From Mycobacterium bourgelatii (GTDB lineage Bacteria; Actinomycetota; Actinomycetes; Mycobacteriales; Mycobacteriaceae), in NCBI RefSeq assembly GCF_010723575.1, contig NZ_BLKZ01000001.1:1736001-1800000 (forward strand): 64,000 nucleotides of DNA, given 5' to 3'. Numbering within the stretch: the first letter of the stretch is position 1; the number at the start of each line of letters is the position of its first letter. The notes under the pieces are model-generated. The model searched no databases, had not been told where the DNA came from, and worked only from the letters and a program-made list of their open reading frames with translations. Of this stretch, positions 52,266-61,428 are shown piece after piece. The translations under genes and the position numbers were made by a program.

Positions 52266-52376
52266 CTGCCACCTCCTAGGCTCATAAACTGGCCCGCAAA
52301 CTCGCCCGGTTCGACAAGCGCAGGGCCAGGGACCCAACTTAACGTTCGCGACCCGGAAAGCGCCGAAGGAGGTGGT

Positions 52377-53345
52377 GTGCGCGAGGACACTCCGGCGGAA
52401 TCTCCGACGCTGGAACAGCTGGGGGAATTCACCGTCATCGACCGGCTGGTGCGGGGGCGCCGTCAACCCGCCGCGGTCGAACTCGGACCCGGCGACGACG
52501 CGGCGGTGGTATCCACCGGTGGTGGCCGCACGGTGATTTCCACCGACATGCTCGTGCAGGACCGGCACTTTCGGCTGGACTGGTCGACGCCGCACGACGT
52601 CGGTCGCAAAGCCATCGCGCAGAACGCGGCCGACATCGAGGCGATGGGCGCGCGGCCGGTGTCGTTCGTCGTGGGGTTCGGCGCACCGGCCAATACGTTG
52701 GCCGAGTGGGCGAGTTCGTTGGCCGACGGGTTGTGGCACGAGGCCGACCGGATCGGTGCGGGCATCGTGGGCGGTGACTTGGTCCACTGTCCACAATGGG
52801 TGGTGTCGGTGACCGTGTTGGGCGACCTGGACGGCCGGGCGCCGGTGTTGCGTTCCGGGGCGCGGGCCGGTTCGGTGCTCGCCGTCACCGGTGAATTGGG
52901 TCGGTCTGGCGCAGGTTATGAGTTGTGGCACAACGGAATTAGAGGCTTCGACGAGCTGCGGCGCCGCCATCTGGTGCCGGCACCGCCCTATGGCCAGGGT
53001 GTGGTGGCCGCGGCGGCGGGTGCCCAGGCGATGATCGACATTTCCGACGGCTTGGTAGCGGACCTGCGGCACGTTGCGCAAGCGTCTGGCGTCGGGATCG
53101 AGGTGTCCACCGCGGCGTTGGCCGTGGACCGTGACGCGTTGGCTGCGGCGGGCGCCGCGGTGGGGGCGGACCCGTTGTCGTGGGTGTTGGGCGGGGGTGA
53201 AGATCATGCGCTGGTGGCCTGTTTTCCCGACGCGGTGCCGCCCGGTTGGCGAGTGATCGGAAGGGTGATTGACGGGCCGGCGCGGGTGTTGATTGACGGC
53301 GAGGAATGGACGGGTTATGCGGGCTGGCAGTCGTTTGCGCAATGA
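52377..53345 (+). CDS. thiL: Thiamine-monophosphate kinase
   Basis: 322 residues from GTG 52377, with AAGGAGGT upstream. The PurM-like ATP-binding domain contains ELGPGDDAAVVSTGGG (about 40), STDMLVQDRHFRLDW and QNAADIEAMGARPVSFVVGF (about 83). GGEDHALVACFP marks the C-terminal domain. It phosphorylates thiamine monophosphate to the diphosphate, the cofactor needed by IlvB1. ung follows after 21 nt. Confidence 0.93.
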   Translation: MREDTPAESPTLEQLGEFTVIDRLVRGRRQPAAVELGPGDDAAVVSTGGGRTVISTDMLVQDRHFRLDWSTPHDVGRKAIAQNAADIEAMGARPVSFVVGFGAPANTLAEWASSLADGLWHEADRIGAGIVGGDLVHCPQWVVSVTVLGDLDGRAPVLRSGARAGSVLAVTGELGRSGAGYELWHNGIRGFDELRRRHLVPAPPYGQGVVAAAAGAQAMIDISDGLVADLRHVAQASGVGIEVSTAALAVDRDALAAAGAAVGADPLSWVLGGGEDHALVACFPDAVPPGWRVIGRVIDGPARVLIDGEEWTGYAGWQSFAQ

Positions 53346-53366
53346 CCGGGACGTTAGGGTGGCGCA

Positions 53367-54050
53367 GTGACCGCACGCCCTCTCAGTGAACTCGTCGACC
53401 CCGGGTGGGCGACCGCGCTGGAACCGGTGACCGGCCAAGTGGCGCAACTGGGCCAATTTCTGCGGTCGGAGATCGCTGCGGGCCGCGGATACCTTCCAGC
53501 GGGACCAAATGTGTTGCGCGCGTTCACGTTCCCATTCGACCAGGTGCGGGTGCTGATCGTGGGCCAGGATCCCTACCCCACGCCCGGACACGCGGTGGGG
53601 CTGAGCTTTTCGGTGGCTCCACACGTGCGTCCGTTACCCCGCAGCCTGGCCAACATCTTCGACGAATACACCACCGACCTGGGCCATCCGCCACCGTCCT
53701 GCGGCGACCTGTCACCGTGGGCGCAGCGCGGAGTGATGTTGCTGAACAGGGTGCTCACCGTGCGTCCCAACAACCCGGCCTCCCACCGCGGCAAGGGCTG
53801 GGAAGCCGTTACCGAGTGCGCGATCAGGGCTTTGGTTGCGCGCAAACAGCCGCTGGTCGCGATCCTTTGGGGCCGCGACGCGTCGACGCTCAAGCCCATC
53901 CTCGCCGCCGGCGACTGTGTCTGCATCGAGTCGCCCCACCCGTCTCCGTTGTCGGCGTCTCGCGGGTTCTTCGGTTCGCGACCGTTCAGTCGCGCCAACG
54001 ACCTGCTCGCCGGCATGGGTGCCGAACCGATCGACTGGCTTTTGCCCTGA
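53367..54050 (+). CDS. ung: Uracil-DNA glycosylase
   Basis: 227 residues, family 1. The water-activating Asp lies in VGQDPYPTPGHAVGLSFS (about 66), and the DNA-intercalation motif is HPSPLSASRGFFGSRPFS (about 190). GTG 53367 lies 6 nt after TAGGGT (53355-53360), a leaderless start. It removes uracil from DNA, important in a GC-rich genome. Confidence 0.96.
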   Translation: MTARPLSELVDPGWATALEPVTGQVAQLGQFLRSEIAAGRGYLPAGPNVLRAFTFPFDQVRVLIVGQDPYPTPGHAVGLSFSVAPHVRPLPRSLANIFDEYTTDLGHPPPSCGDLSPWAQRGVMLLNRVLTVRPNNPASHRGKGWEAVTECAIRALVARKQPLVAILWGRDASTLKPILAAGDCVCIESPHPSPLSASRGFFGSRPFSRANDLLAGMGAEPIDWLLP

Positions 54051-54079
54051 CCCCGCCCTGACCCCGAAAGGGGCGCCAT

Positions 54080-54730
54080 ATGTACGACCTCGACAAGACG
54101 ATCCGCGAGCGGCGCTCGTCGCGCATGTTCCTGCCGGACCCGGTACCGCGGCATCTGCTCGAGGAGGCGCTGGATCTTGCCGTGTGCGCGCCGTCGAACT
54201 CCAACGTCCAGCCGTGGCGCGTGGTGTTCGTCTCGGGCGCAGCGCGCGACCGGCTCGTTGCGGCCCTGCTGAGCAAGGCCCGCTCCGAGCCGCCGAAGGT
54301 CCCCGAACTGCCGGCCGCTTTCGCGCACCTGCGACGCGAGCTGGGTGCCCAGGTGTACGGCTCCATGGGGATCGCGCGGGAAGACTCTGAGGCCCGCCGT
54401 ATCGCGGTGCTACGCAATTGGGAATTCTTCCGCGCACCGGTCGGCGCCGTAGTCTCCATGCACGAAGACTTCGGCCTGGTCGACGCCATGGGCGTCGGAA
54501 TGTTCTTGCAGACGCTGGTGTTGGCGTTGACGGCCCGCGGCCTGGGGACCTGCGTTCAGGTGTCGATCGCCGGTTATCCCGAGATCATCCGGGAGCAACT
54601 GGGGATTGCCGCCGAGATGAACATCTTGTGTGGTCTGGCGATCGGCTACCCGGACCCGACGTTTTCCGCCAACAGTTTGCGCATCGGTCGCGACCCGATC
54701 GACAAGCACGCAATGTTTCTCGACGAGTAA
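54080..54730 (+). CDS. Nitroreductase-family FMN protein
   Basis: 216 residues. FMN phosphate-binding RERRSSRMFLPDPVP (about 9-23), APSNSNVQPWRVVFVSG (about 37) and the C-terminal GLAIGYPDPTFSANSLR are classical nitroreductase motifs. The central GLVDAMGVGMFLQTLVLALT and ARGLGTCVQVS complete the dimer fold. The physiological substrate is unknown. It starts 30 nt after ung; as I recall it, H37Rv has no such gene here, so it begins an accessory segment running to about 60.3 kb. Confidence 0.88.
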   Translation: MYDLDKTIRERRSSRMFLPDPVPRHLLEEALDLAVCAPSNSNVQPWRVVFVSGAARDRLVAALLSKARSEPPKVPELPAAFAHLRRELGAQVYGSMGIAREDSEARRIAVLRNWEFFRAPVGAVVSMHEDFGLVDAMGVGMFLQTLVLALTARGLGTCVQVSIAGYPEIIREQLGIAAEMNILCGLAIGYPDPTFSANSLRIGRDPIDKHAMFLDE

Positions 54731-54735
54731 GAGCG

Positions 54736-55185
54736 TTACGCGCCGATCTTCAGGTGGTGGCTCAGGTCACCGACTTGGTCGATGAACATCGTGCGGCTGT
54801 CGAACCGCCAGACGCCGTCGATCCGCTGGAATGTGTCGTTGTAGTGCCCGGTCACGATGATCTGCAGCGGTAGCTCGGGGGTGGCCTGCGTGACGCTGTA
54901 ATAGGAGGTGGCACGCGCGGTTCCCCGATCGTCATCAATGTCGAGTTGCACATTGGTGGTGTGGTGCTTGGTCTTCGGAGTGCCGTCGTCGTAGATGCGG
55001 ACCAGCGTTTCGTACATTCCCCGCACCGCGGCGCGACCGGCGAAGACGGTCTCGGGTGGACCGTCCTCCACGCCGCAGATGCGGCCGTGCTCGAAAAGCT
55101 TTCCCACCCCGTCCAAGTCGCCGCCGTCGATCAGTTGGGCGTACCTATATATCAAGTTGGTGATTGCAATTGCGCTATCAGTCAT
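54736..55185 (-). CDS. SnoaL-like (NTF2-fold) domain protein
   Basis: 149 residues matching the SnoaL_4 pattern: an N-terminal helix ITNLIYRYAQLIDGGDLDGV, GRAAVRGMYETLVRIYDDG and the strand run HHTTNVQLDIDDDRGTARAT. The C-terminal DTFQRIDGVWRFDSRTM is typical. The fold supports hydratases, isomerases and cyclases; no specific reaction can be assigned. It is convergent with the nitroreductase and divergent from the SDR. Confidence 0.85.
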   Translation of the reverse strand: MTDSAIAITNLIYRYAQLIDGGDLDGVGKLFEHGRICGVEDGPPETVFAGRAAVRGMYETLVRIYDDGTPKTKHHTTNVQLDIDDDRGTARATSYYSVTQATPELPLQIIVTGHYNDTFQRIDGVWRFDSRTMFIDQVGDLSHHLKIGA

Positions 55186-55233
55186 GTCGAATCACCTGTC
55201 TTTGGAACGAGCGCGGCCGATTACTCTGATCGC

Positions 55234-56145
55234 GTGACGTTACCTTGGACACCGAGCCGGCTCGGCGACCTGACCGGCAAGCGGATCGTTGTGACAGGGG
55301 CGACCAACGGCGTCGGTCTGGGTACCACCCGTGCGTTGGTCAAAGCGGGCGCCCACGTGATCATGGCCGTGCGCAACACCGAACTCGGCGAGCAGCGCGC
55401 CGCAGAGGTGGGGGGTTCGACCTCCGTGGTCAAGCTCGACCTGGCCGACTTGTCTTCGGTGCGCGCGTTTCCCGATCTCCTTGACGGCGAAATCGACATC
55501 CTGATCAACAACGCGGGTGCGGTCATCAATCAGCAATCCGCCACGGTCGATGGCTTCGAATTGACGCTTGCCACCAACTTTCTCGGGCCCTTTGCGCTGA
55601 CCAATCTGTTGTTGCCCCGGGTGCGCTCGCAGATCATCAATGTCGGTTCGGAAGCCCACCGGGGCGGCAAACTGCTGCTCGACGACATGCATTTGCGACG
55701 CAACAAGTGGACCAGGCTGGGCGCTTACGCGCTTTCCAAACTCGCGGTCATGTTGTGGGGTTTGGAACTCGACCGCAGGCTGCGCGAGGCCGGGTCGCCG
55801 ATAGTAAGCCAACTCACCCATCCGGGCTGGGTGGCTTCGAACCTGTCGCATCTCTCCGACACGCGCGTGATGTCGTTGGCGCACAACGTCGCCAAGGGTC
55901 TCGCCAGCCGGCTGGGCAACGACATCGACCAAGGCGCTGCACCCACGCTGTTCTGCATCAGCGAACCGGTCCCGCCTGGCAGCTACATCGGCGTCAGCGG
56001 CAGGGGTGGCTTGCGCGGCCATCCGGCGTTCATCGGACGCTCGGTGGTGGCCAGCGACTACGACACCGCGGCCCGAGTGGTTGACTTCGCCGAAGCGGAA
56101 ACCGGCACCGCGTTGGCTATCCCACGCTCGGTGTCGCATGGGTGA
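55234..56145 (+). CDS. Short-chain dehydrogenase/reductase
   Basis: 303 residues. The cofactor loop VVTGATNGVGLGTTRALVKA (TGxxxGxG, about 19-38), NNAGAVIN (about 90), a catalytic Ser region INVGSEAHRG and YALSKLAVMLWGLEL (YxxxK, about 167) are all present. It is of the NAD(P)-dependent type often annotated as oxidoreductase near retinol dehydrogenases; the substrate is unknown. GTG 55234 lies 6 nt after TACTCT (55222-55227), a leaderless start; the open frame upstream has no better start. Confidence 0.88.
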   Translation: MTLPWTPSRLGDLTGKRIVVTGATNGVGLGTTRALVKAGAHVIMAVRNTELGEQRAAEVGGSTSVVKLDLADLSSVRAFPDLLDGEIDILINNAGAVINQQSATVDGFELTLATNFLGPFALTNLLLPRVRSQIINVGSEAHRGGKLLLDDMHLRRNKWTRLGAYALSKLAVMLWGLELDRRLREAGSPIVSQLTHPGWVASNLSHLSDTRVMSLAHNVAKGLASRLGNDIDQGAAPTLFCISEPVPPGSYIGVSGRGGLRGHPAFIGRSVVASDYDTAARVVDFAEAETGTALAIPRSVSHG

Positions 56146-56229
56146 ACTCGACGGTACCGACGCGGTCGTCATCGGTGCGGCCCGAGGCTAGGGCCGCAGC
56201 CACGCGGCCATGTAGCGATGTGGACCCGA

Positions 56230-59079
56230 TCATGTTCGCGTGGTAGCCAGTTCGCGCTGGACCGCCGCCACATTGCGCGCCGGTCGCGTGCGCACTCGTT
56301 GCGGCCACCAGAACCAGCGTCCGAGTAACGCCGCAATCGATGGAGTCATGAACGAGCGCACCACCAGGGTGTCGAACAACAGGCCGCCGCCGACGGTGGT
56401 GCCGAACTGGCCAAGCATGACCAGCGCGCTGGCTCCCATCGAAATCATGGTGAACGCGAACACCAAACCGGCCGAGGTGACCACCGCCCCGGTGCCGGCC
56501 ATCGATCTGATGATCCCCGTCTTGATACCGGCGTGGATCTCCTCTTTGAACCGAGAGACCAACAGCAGGTTGTAATCCGAACCGACCGCCAACAGGATGA
56601 TCACCGCCATCGACATGATCATCCAGTGCAGGTCGAAACCAAGGATGTACTGCCACACCAGCACTGACAGCCCAAATGACGCCCCGAGCGAAAGAACGAC
56701 GGTGCCGACGATGACCGCCGCCGCGATGACGGCGCGGGTCAGCACCAGCATGACGATGAAGATCAGGACCATCGCACCTATTCCGGCGATCATCAGGTCG
56801 TAGGTGGACCCTTCCTTCATGTCCTTGGCGGAGGCGGCTGTACCGCCGATGTAGATGCGGGAATTCTCCAGCGGGGTGCCCTTGATGGCCTCGAAAGCCG
56901 CGTTACGGATCGCGTCGATGTGGCTGATCCCCTCGGGTGTGGCCGGGTCGCCGAGGTGAGAGATGATGAACCGCACCGCTTTCCCGTCGGGCGAGATGAA
57001 CATCTCCATACCGCGCTTGAAGTCGGCGTTGTCGAACACCTCCGGAGGCAGGTAGAACGAGTCATCGTTCTTCGCCGCGTCGTAGGCCTGGCCCATGGCA
57101 TTGCCCTTGCCGCCCATCGCGGCCGCCTGGTCCTGCAGCCCCGCCATCGTGCTGTGCATCGACAGTGTCATCGTGCGCATCGACTTCATCATCGAGACCA
57201 TCGGGGTCATCAGCTTGAGCATTTCGGGCATGAGCGCGTCGAGCTTGTCCATCTTGGGCACCAGCTCACTGATGGCGTCGCTGATCGTGTCGATCCCGTC
57301 CAGGGTGTCGAAGACCGAACGCAGTGCCCAGCACACCGGAATATCGAAACAGTGCTTCTCCCAATAGAAGTAGCTGCGGATGGGCCGGAAGAAATCGTCG
57401 AAATCCGAGATGTGGGTGCGTAGGTCGTTGACCTGGGTCACCATCGTCTTGGTCAGTGTGACGATCTCATGGGTGGTCCCGGTGAGCTCCTTCATGATCC
57501 CCAGCAAGGTCTCCATCGTGTCGATCATGGTTTGCATCTGGTCGGCCATGACGAGCATGTTGTCCATCTGTCGTTGCATGTAGTCCCGCGTCAACTCCTG
57601 CCCGACCCCCTGCATGCCCATCTGGTAGGGGATCGAGGTGTGGTCGATCGGGGTGCCCAACGGGCGCGAGATGGTCTGCACCCGTGCGATACCGGGTGTG
57701 TGAAAGACGTTGCGGGCGATCCGTTCGATGATCAACATGTTCGCGGAATTGCGCAGATCCTGATTGGCCTGAACCATCATCACTTCCGGATTCATCCGGG
57801 CCTGGGAGAAGTGCCGTTCGGCCGCTTCGAACCCCTGCATCGCGACGATGTTGTCCGGCATGTATTTGCGGTCGTTGTAACTGGTTCGGTAACCGGGCAA
57901 TGCGAGAAGTCCGATCAGCGCCAGTGCGAGCGCCGCCGCCAGGATCGGTCCCGGCCACCGGACCACGGCCGTACCGACCCGTCGCCAACCACGGGTCCGC
58001 GCAGCCCGTTTCGGTTCAAAAAGCCCGAACCGGCTCCCGACCACCAGCGCCGCCGGTGCCATGGTCAACGAGGCCAGCACTGCCACCATGATCCCGATGG
58101 CCAGGGGGACTCCGAGCGTCTGAAAATAAGGCAATCGGGTGAAGTGCAAGCAGAATGTCGCCCCAGCGATCGTAAGGCCGGATCCGAGGATGACGTGCGC
58201 GGTGCTGCGGTACATGGTGTAAAACGCCGTGGTCCGGTCCTCGCCGGCACCGCGCGCCTCGTGGTAGCGCCCCAGGACGAAGATCGCGTAGTCGGTGCCT
58301 GCTGCGATGCCGAGCATGGTCAGCAGGTTGACCGAGAACGTCGACAAGCCGATCACGTTGTAGTGACCGAGAGCAGCGACAAACCCTCGGGCGGCGGAGA
58401 TTTCCAGGATCACCATCGCCAGGACAAGGATCACCGTCGTGACGGAGCGATACACCAAGAACAAACTGACCAGGATGACCAGCATCGTGATCGCCGTGAC
58501 GATCTTCAGGCTCTTGTCCCCGACGTTGTGCTGATCGGCTGTCAATGCCGTGGTGCCGGTGACGTAGACGTGGATGCCGGCCGGTATTGGTGTACTCGCG
58601 ACGATTTCGCGGACCGCAGCGACGGATTCGTTGGCCCGCGCTTCGCCCATGTTGCCGGCGAGACTGAGTTGCACGTAAGTGGCTTTGCCGTCGGGGCTTA
58701 GCGCTCCGGCCTCGGTCAGGGGGTCGCCCCAGAAATCCTGGACGTGCTGGATGTGGACGTTGTCCGCCCTGAACTTCTTGATCAGTTCGGCGTAGTACCG
58801 GTGGGCCTCATCCCCAAGGGGCTCGTCACCTTCGAGAACGACCATCGCCGACGAGTCGGAATCGGATTCTTTGAAGACGCGTCCCATGTGCTTCATGGCC
58901 TGCATGGACGGAGCGTCCAAGGGACTGAACGACACCGAATGCTCTTGGCCGACGTCTTCTAAGGAGGGCACCGCCACGTTGAGGAACACCGTGAGCGCCA
59001 CCCACGCAATCACCAGGGGGACCGCGAAGGCGTGAATGAATCGGGGAATAGCTCGCCATATCCCCCCGTCGCCGCTCAT
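56230..59079 (-). CDS. MmpL-family RND transporter
   Basis: 949 residues from ATG 59079 (MSGDGGIWRAIPRFIHAFAV). It has two halves of six membrane helices. The proton-relay Asp-Tyr pairs are visible in AAGTDYAIFVLGRYHEARGA (first half) and LAVGSDYNLLLVSRFKEE (second half). The large periplasmic loop carries a Met-rich helical hairpin (MQRQMDNMLVMADQMQTMID). The length and mmpS partner are closest to MmpL4/MmpL5, which export siderophores and drugs; the true cargo is unknown. It overlaps mmpS by 4 nt. Confidence 0.93.
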   Translation of the reverse strand: MSGDGGIWRAIPRFIHAFAVPLVIAWVALTVFLNVAVPSLEDVGQEHSVSFSPLDAPSMQAMKHMGRVFKESDSDSSAMVVLEGDEPLGDEAHRYYAELIKKFRADNVHIQHVQDFWGDPLTEAGALSPDGKATYVQLSLAGNMGEARANESVAAVREIVASTPIPAGIHVYVTGTTALTADQHNVGDKSLKIVTAITMLVILVSLFLVYRSVTTVILVLAMVILEISAARGFVAALGHYNVIGLSTFSVNLLTMLGIAAGTDYAIFVLGRYHEARGAGEDRTTAFYTMYRSTAHVILGSGLTIAGATFCLHFTRLPYFQTLGVPLAIGIMVAVLASLTMAPAALVVGSRFGLFEPKRAARTRGWRRVGTAVVRWPGPILAAALALALIGLLALPGYRTSYNDRKYMPDNIVAMQGFEAAERHFSQARMNPEVMMVQANQDLRNSANMLIIERIARNVFHTPGIARVQTISRPLGTPIDHTSIPYQMGMQGVGQELTRDYMQRQMDNMLVMADQMQTMIDTMETLLGIMKELTGTTHEIVTLTKTMVTQVNDLRTHISDFDDFFRPIRSYFYWEKHCFDIPVCWALRSVFDTLDGIDTISDAISELVPKMDKLDALMPEMLKLMTPMVSMMKSMRTMTLSMHSTMAGLQDQAAAMGGKGNAMGQAYDAAKNDDSFYLPPEVFDNADFKRGMEMFISPDGKAVRFIISHLGDPATPEGISHIDAIRNAAFEAIKGTPLENSRIYIGGTAASAKDMKEGSTYDLMIAGIGAMVLIFIVMLVLTRAVIAAAVIVGTVVLSLGASFGLSVLVWQYILGFDLHWMIMSMAVIILLAVGSDYNLLLVSRFKEEIHAGIKTGIIRSMAGTGAVVTSAGLVFAFTMISMGASALVMLGQFGTTVGGGLLFDTLVVRSFMTPSIAALLGRWFWWPQRVRTRPARNVAAVQRELATTRT

Positions 59080-59531
59080 GCCGCCTTCACCTGGCAGAAC
59101 GTGAAAGCATCCACGCCTTGTGCGGTCTTCTCGTCCTTGACTTCCCCGTCCACGGTGATCCGGCAGCCGATGTTGTAGGAGTTGCCCTGTGCCAGCAGAA
59201 TTGGGGCCGTCGCCGGCGCCGTGGTGGTCAGCGTCAGCGCCCACGGAAGCGGGGCCTGCTTGATGCTTTGCGGGTTCGCCGAAAGGTCGAGGTAGTTGAT
59301 GTTGGCGAGGGTGCCGACCGGGCCGTATACCTCATAGGTAACTTTCTTCGGGTTGAACGGCTTGGCGTCATTGGCGATCCCCGAGCCTTCGCGGGTGATC
59401 TCGGTGTTCGACCCGAAAATTCCGTGGATGCGGTGAATCACGAATCCCCCGATCACCAGCGACACCAACGCGAGCAGGGGCAGCCAGTGCCGACCGGCTG
59501 CCCTCAGCATGGTGGTCCTCAGGGCGCTCAT
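59076..59531 (-). CDS. MmpS-family accessory membrane protein
   Basis: 151 residues from ATG 59531, with GAGGAG upstream. One N-terminal membrane helix (WLPLLALVSLVIGGFVIHRI) is followed by the MmpS beta-sandwich (KVTYEVYGPVGTLANINYLD, NIGCRITVDGEVKDEKTA, FCQVKAA). It works with the MmpL partner, whose start it overlaps. The two cysteines probably form a disulfide. Confidence 0.92.
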   Translation of the reverse strand: MSALRTTMLRAAGRHWLPLLALVSLVIGGFVIHRIHGIFGSNTEITREGSGIANDAKPFNPKKVTYEVYGPVGTLANINYLDLSANPQSIKQAPLPWALTLTTTAPATAPILLAQGNSYNIGCRITVDGEVKDEKTAQGVDAFTFCQVKAA

Positions 59532-59563
59532 GTGGACTCCTCGAGGCTTGAAGTTGACTCGAA

Positions 59564-60286
59564 TTACCTTGCCTTCGAGGGTCTTCGGCGTTCTTTTCGA
59601 TGCTCTGTGGTCAGGTACGCCAGGGCCATATCGGCGACCTCGCGGCTCCATTCACGCCACGTCAACCCGTCGGGCCACCACGGTGAGGCGGCGGCGCGCT
59701 GAGTCCCGGCCGCAATCATGCTGCGGAACGCGATGTCGAGGGCGACAACGGAATCCGGATGGCGGATTTGTTCGGCGTGCAGGGACGCTCTTTCGAGAAA
59801 GCGTTGGTGCAAACTGGTGATCGTGCGCAGTCCCTGCTCTTCCGGGGCATCGACGCGTCGTCCACTGGCCAGGACCGCGGGGACGAGACGGCCGGTTTCA
59901 TTCAGGGTTTCGCTCAACGCTCCGGTAAACGCCTCGATGACGCCGCTCAGCGAAGGTTCCGCCGTGTCGAGGGCCTCGGATACGGCCCGTTCGACCCGTT
60001 CGGCGAGTACTTGTTTGATCGCCTCGATGAGTTGCTCTTTGCTTGCAAACCGTCGGTATACGCCGCCGACGGAGACTCCGGCGTGTTCGGCGACCCGGGC
60101 AATGGTGAAGTCTTCCAGCCCTTCGTTGACAAGGACCTGCTCGGCCGAGGCGAGCAACCGTTGCAGCGCCGCGCGACTGCGGGCCTGGCGGGGTGGGTGC
60201 AAATTGGAGACTGTTGGTCGGTCGAGGTTGGAGCGGTGACCCGACCGGTCCCCGGTGGCCAGACCCGGCGGTGCGTCCTTTGTCAT
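59564..60286 (-). CDS. TetR-family regulator of the mmpS-mmpL operon
   Basis: 240 residues. The helix-turn-helix spans about 33-80 (ALQRLLASAEQVLVNEGLED, FTIARVAEHAGVSVGGVYRR, FASKEQLIEAIKQ), with a helical ligand domain after it. It is 32 nt upstream of mmpS on the same strand, the same arrangement as the TetR gene Rv0452 before mmpS4-mmpL4. AAGGGATCGG precedes ATG 60286. It probably represses the operon through a dyad 84 nt upstream of its start; its inducer is unknown. Confidence 0.9.
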   Translation of the reverse strand: MTKDAPPGLATGDRSGHRSNLDRPTVSNLHPPRQARSRAALQRLLASAEQVLVNEGLEDFTIARVAEHAGVSVGGVYRRFASKEQLIEAIKQVLAERVERAVSEALDTAEPSLSGVIEAFTGALSETLNETGRLVPAVLASGRRVDAPEEQGLRTITSLHQRFLERASLHAEQIRHPDSVVALDIAFRSMIAAGTQRAAASPWWPDGLTWREWSREVADMALAYLTTEHRKERRRPSKAR

Positions 60287-60370
60287 TGCCGATCCCTTCG
60301 CGTGTGCATCGGCTATGTTGCGGACGCGGGCGCGAAAAACGCGAATGCGCTTCTTGCACAGAGAATTTGA

Positions 60371-60387
60371 GTTACCTGGACGATAAC
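60371..60387. promoter_or_regulatory. Candidate TetR operator
   Basis: GTTACCTGGACGATAAC has inverted arms GTTA-x-C and G-x-TAAC around a 5-nt centre. It lies 84 nt upstream of the tetR start, where its promoter should be, in a locally AT-richer stretch. The operator role is inferred. Confidence 0.45.
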
Positions 60388-60932
60388 GTGAGGTCTCAGC
60401 GGGCGCATCGCATGCCCCCTAACATGAATGCGAATATCGGTTCCGGATATTAAAGCACGCATGCCCGCCCGTGACCACCGATGTGGGTTTCACCGCGGTG
60501 CGACGACGCCGTTGTCGGAGGCTGGGCGTGCTGGTTGCGGGAAATATCAAGCAGTACAGTCGATTCCGATTCCAGGGCATGCCCTGCTTTGTTGGCCAAC
60601 GCCAGACGGACCGCGGGTCGGGTGGACCCGCCGCAGCGGAGTGTGTGACACCCAGACCAGAGCGGCGTGCTGGGGCGCCGGTTGGACGATGGGCTCGCTT
60701 CGTTGACGGAGCGTCTTGTGTACGGCGACGGTGACGAGTGGGGAAGCGCGGGTGCCGGGCGGGGCCGATCAGGTGCGCGTCGCGGTCAGGGAAGCCACGA
60801 AGGAGGGGTCGCTGAACCCGGCGAGCGTCAACCTAGCCGGTGTTGGCCCTGGGGCGGCCGGCCTGTTGGCCTCGAGACCGCCTCGGACGCCACACCAGCG
60901 TCGAGGCGTCGAGTTACAGCTACCAGCGGCTA
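60388..60932. other. Intergenic region between tetR promoter and rpmB 3' end
   Basis: 545 bp with several overlapping short open frames on both strands. None has a ribosome binding site, a recognisable domain or convincing codon use. I see no RNA gene or repeat. It is probably the right junction of the accessory nitroreductase-to-tetR segment with the conserved rpmB-recG block. Confidence 0.5.
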
Positions 60933-61127
60933 CTAGCCGCGGCTGACCTTGCCCGCCTTGATGCAGGACGTGCAGACGTTGAGGCGCTGCTTGTTGCCGC
61001 CGGGACGGGTCACGGCGTGCACGGTCTGGACGTTGGGGTTCCACCGGCGGCTGGTGCGGCGGTGGGAGTGCGACACCGACTTGCCGAAGCCGGGGCCTTT
61101 CCCGCAGATATCGCACACAGCGGCCAT
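60933..61127 (-). CDS. rpmB: 50S ribosomal protein L28 (zinc-ribbon, C+ form)
   Basis: 64 residues. Two CxxC pairs, CDICGK (residue 5) and CTSC (about 52), mark the zinc-binding form of L28 rather than the cysteine-free paralogue made under zinc starvation. The basic core SVSHSHRRTSRRWNPNVQ is intact. GAGGAG lies 8 nt before the ATG. It is divergent from the FakA-like gene; the 301 bp between them contain the two promoters and nothing else I can identify. Confidence 0.94.
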   Translation of the reverse strand: MAAVCDICGKGPGFGKSVSHSHRRTSRRWNPNVQTVHAVTRPGGNKQRLNVCTSCIKAGKVSRG

Positions 61128-61428
61128 GGTTCTAAACTCCTCAAAGTCTGTTGCTTGGTCCGGCGACCCCCGGATGGGTCAGCCGGCCTGAGCCGGAAAG
61201 CCCAGGCGAGCCCAGGCCGTCCCAGGATACCGACTAGGGACGGCAACCGCCAAAACGGTGCTAACTTTCGGGCCTATAGCGTCTCTCCAAAGTCCCAGAC
61301 GCGCCGTGACCAGTACTGTCACCGCCGCTGGCTAGGCTCTTGAGCAGTCTCGAGCGCCGCGCGGGCCAGGCTACGCTGGCGCTCACCGGGGGCTTACCGG
61401 CGGCCTTGGGCAGAGGAGGTGGAGTCGG

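Noticed and set aside
51732..53624. A 630-codon minus frame reaching through thiL into ung
   Set aside because: Only the first-finished 177 codons (52265 to 51732) match a known family and have a ribosome binding site; the rest is antisense to thiL.
60471..60936. Overlapping plus-strand frames upstream of rpmB
   Set aside because: Gly/Arg-rich translations typical of GC-rich noncoding DNA, overlapping each other and the rpmB antisense strand.
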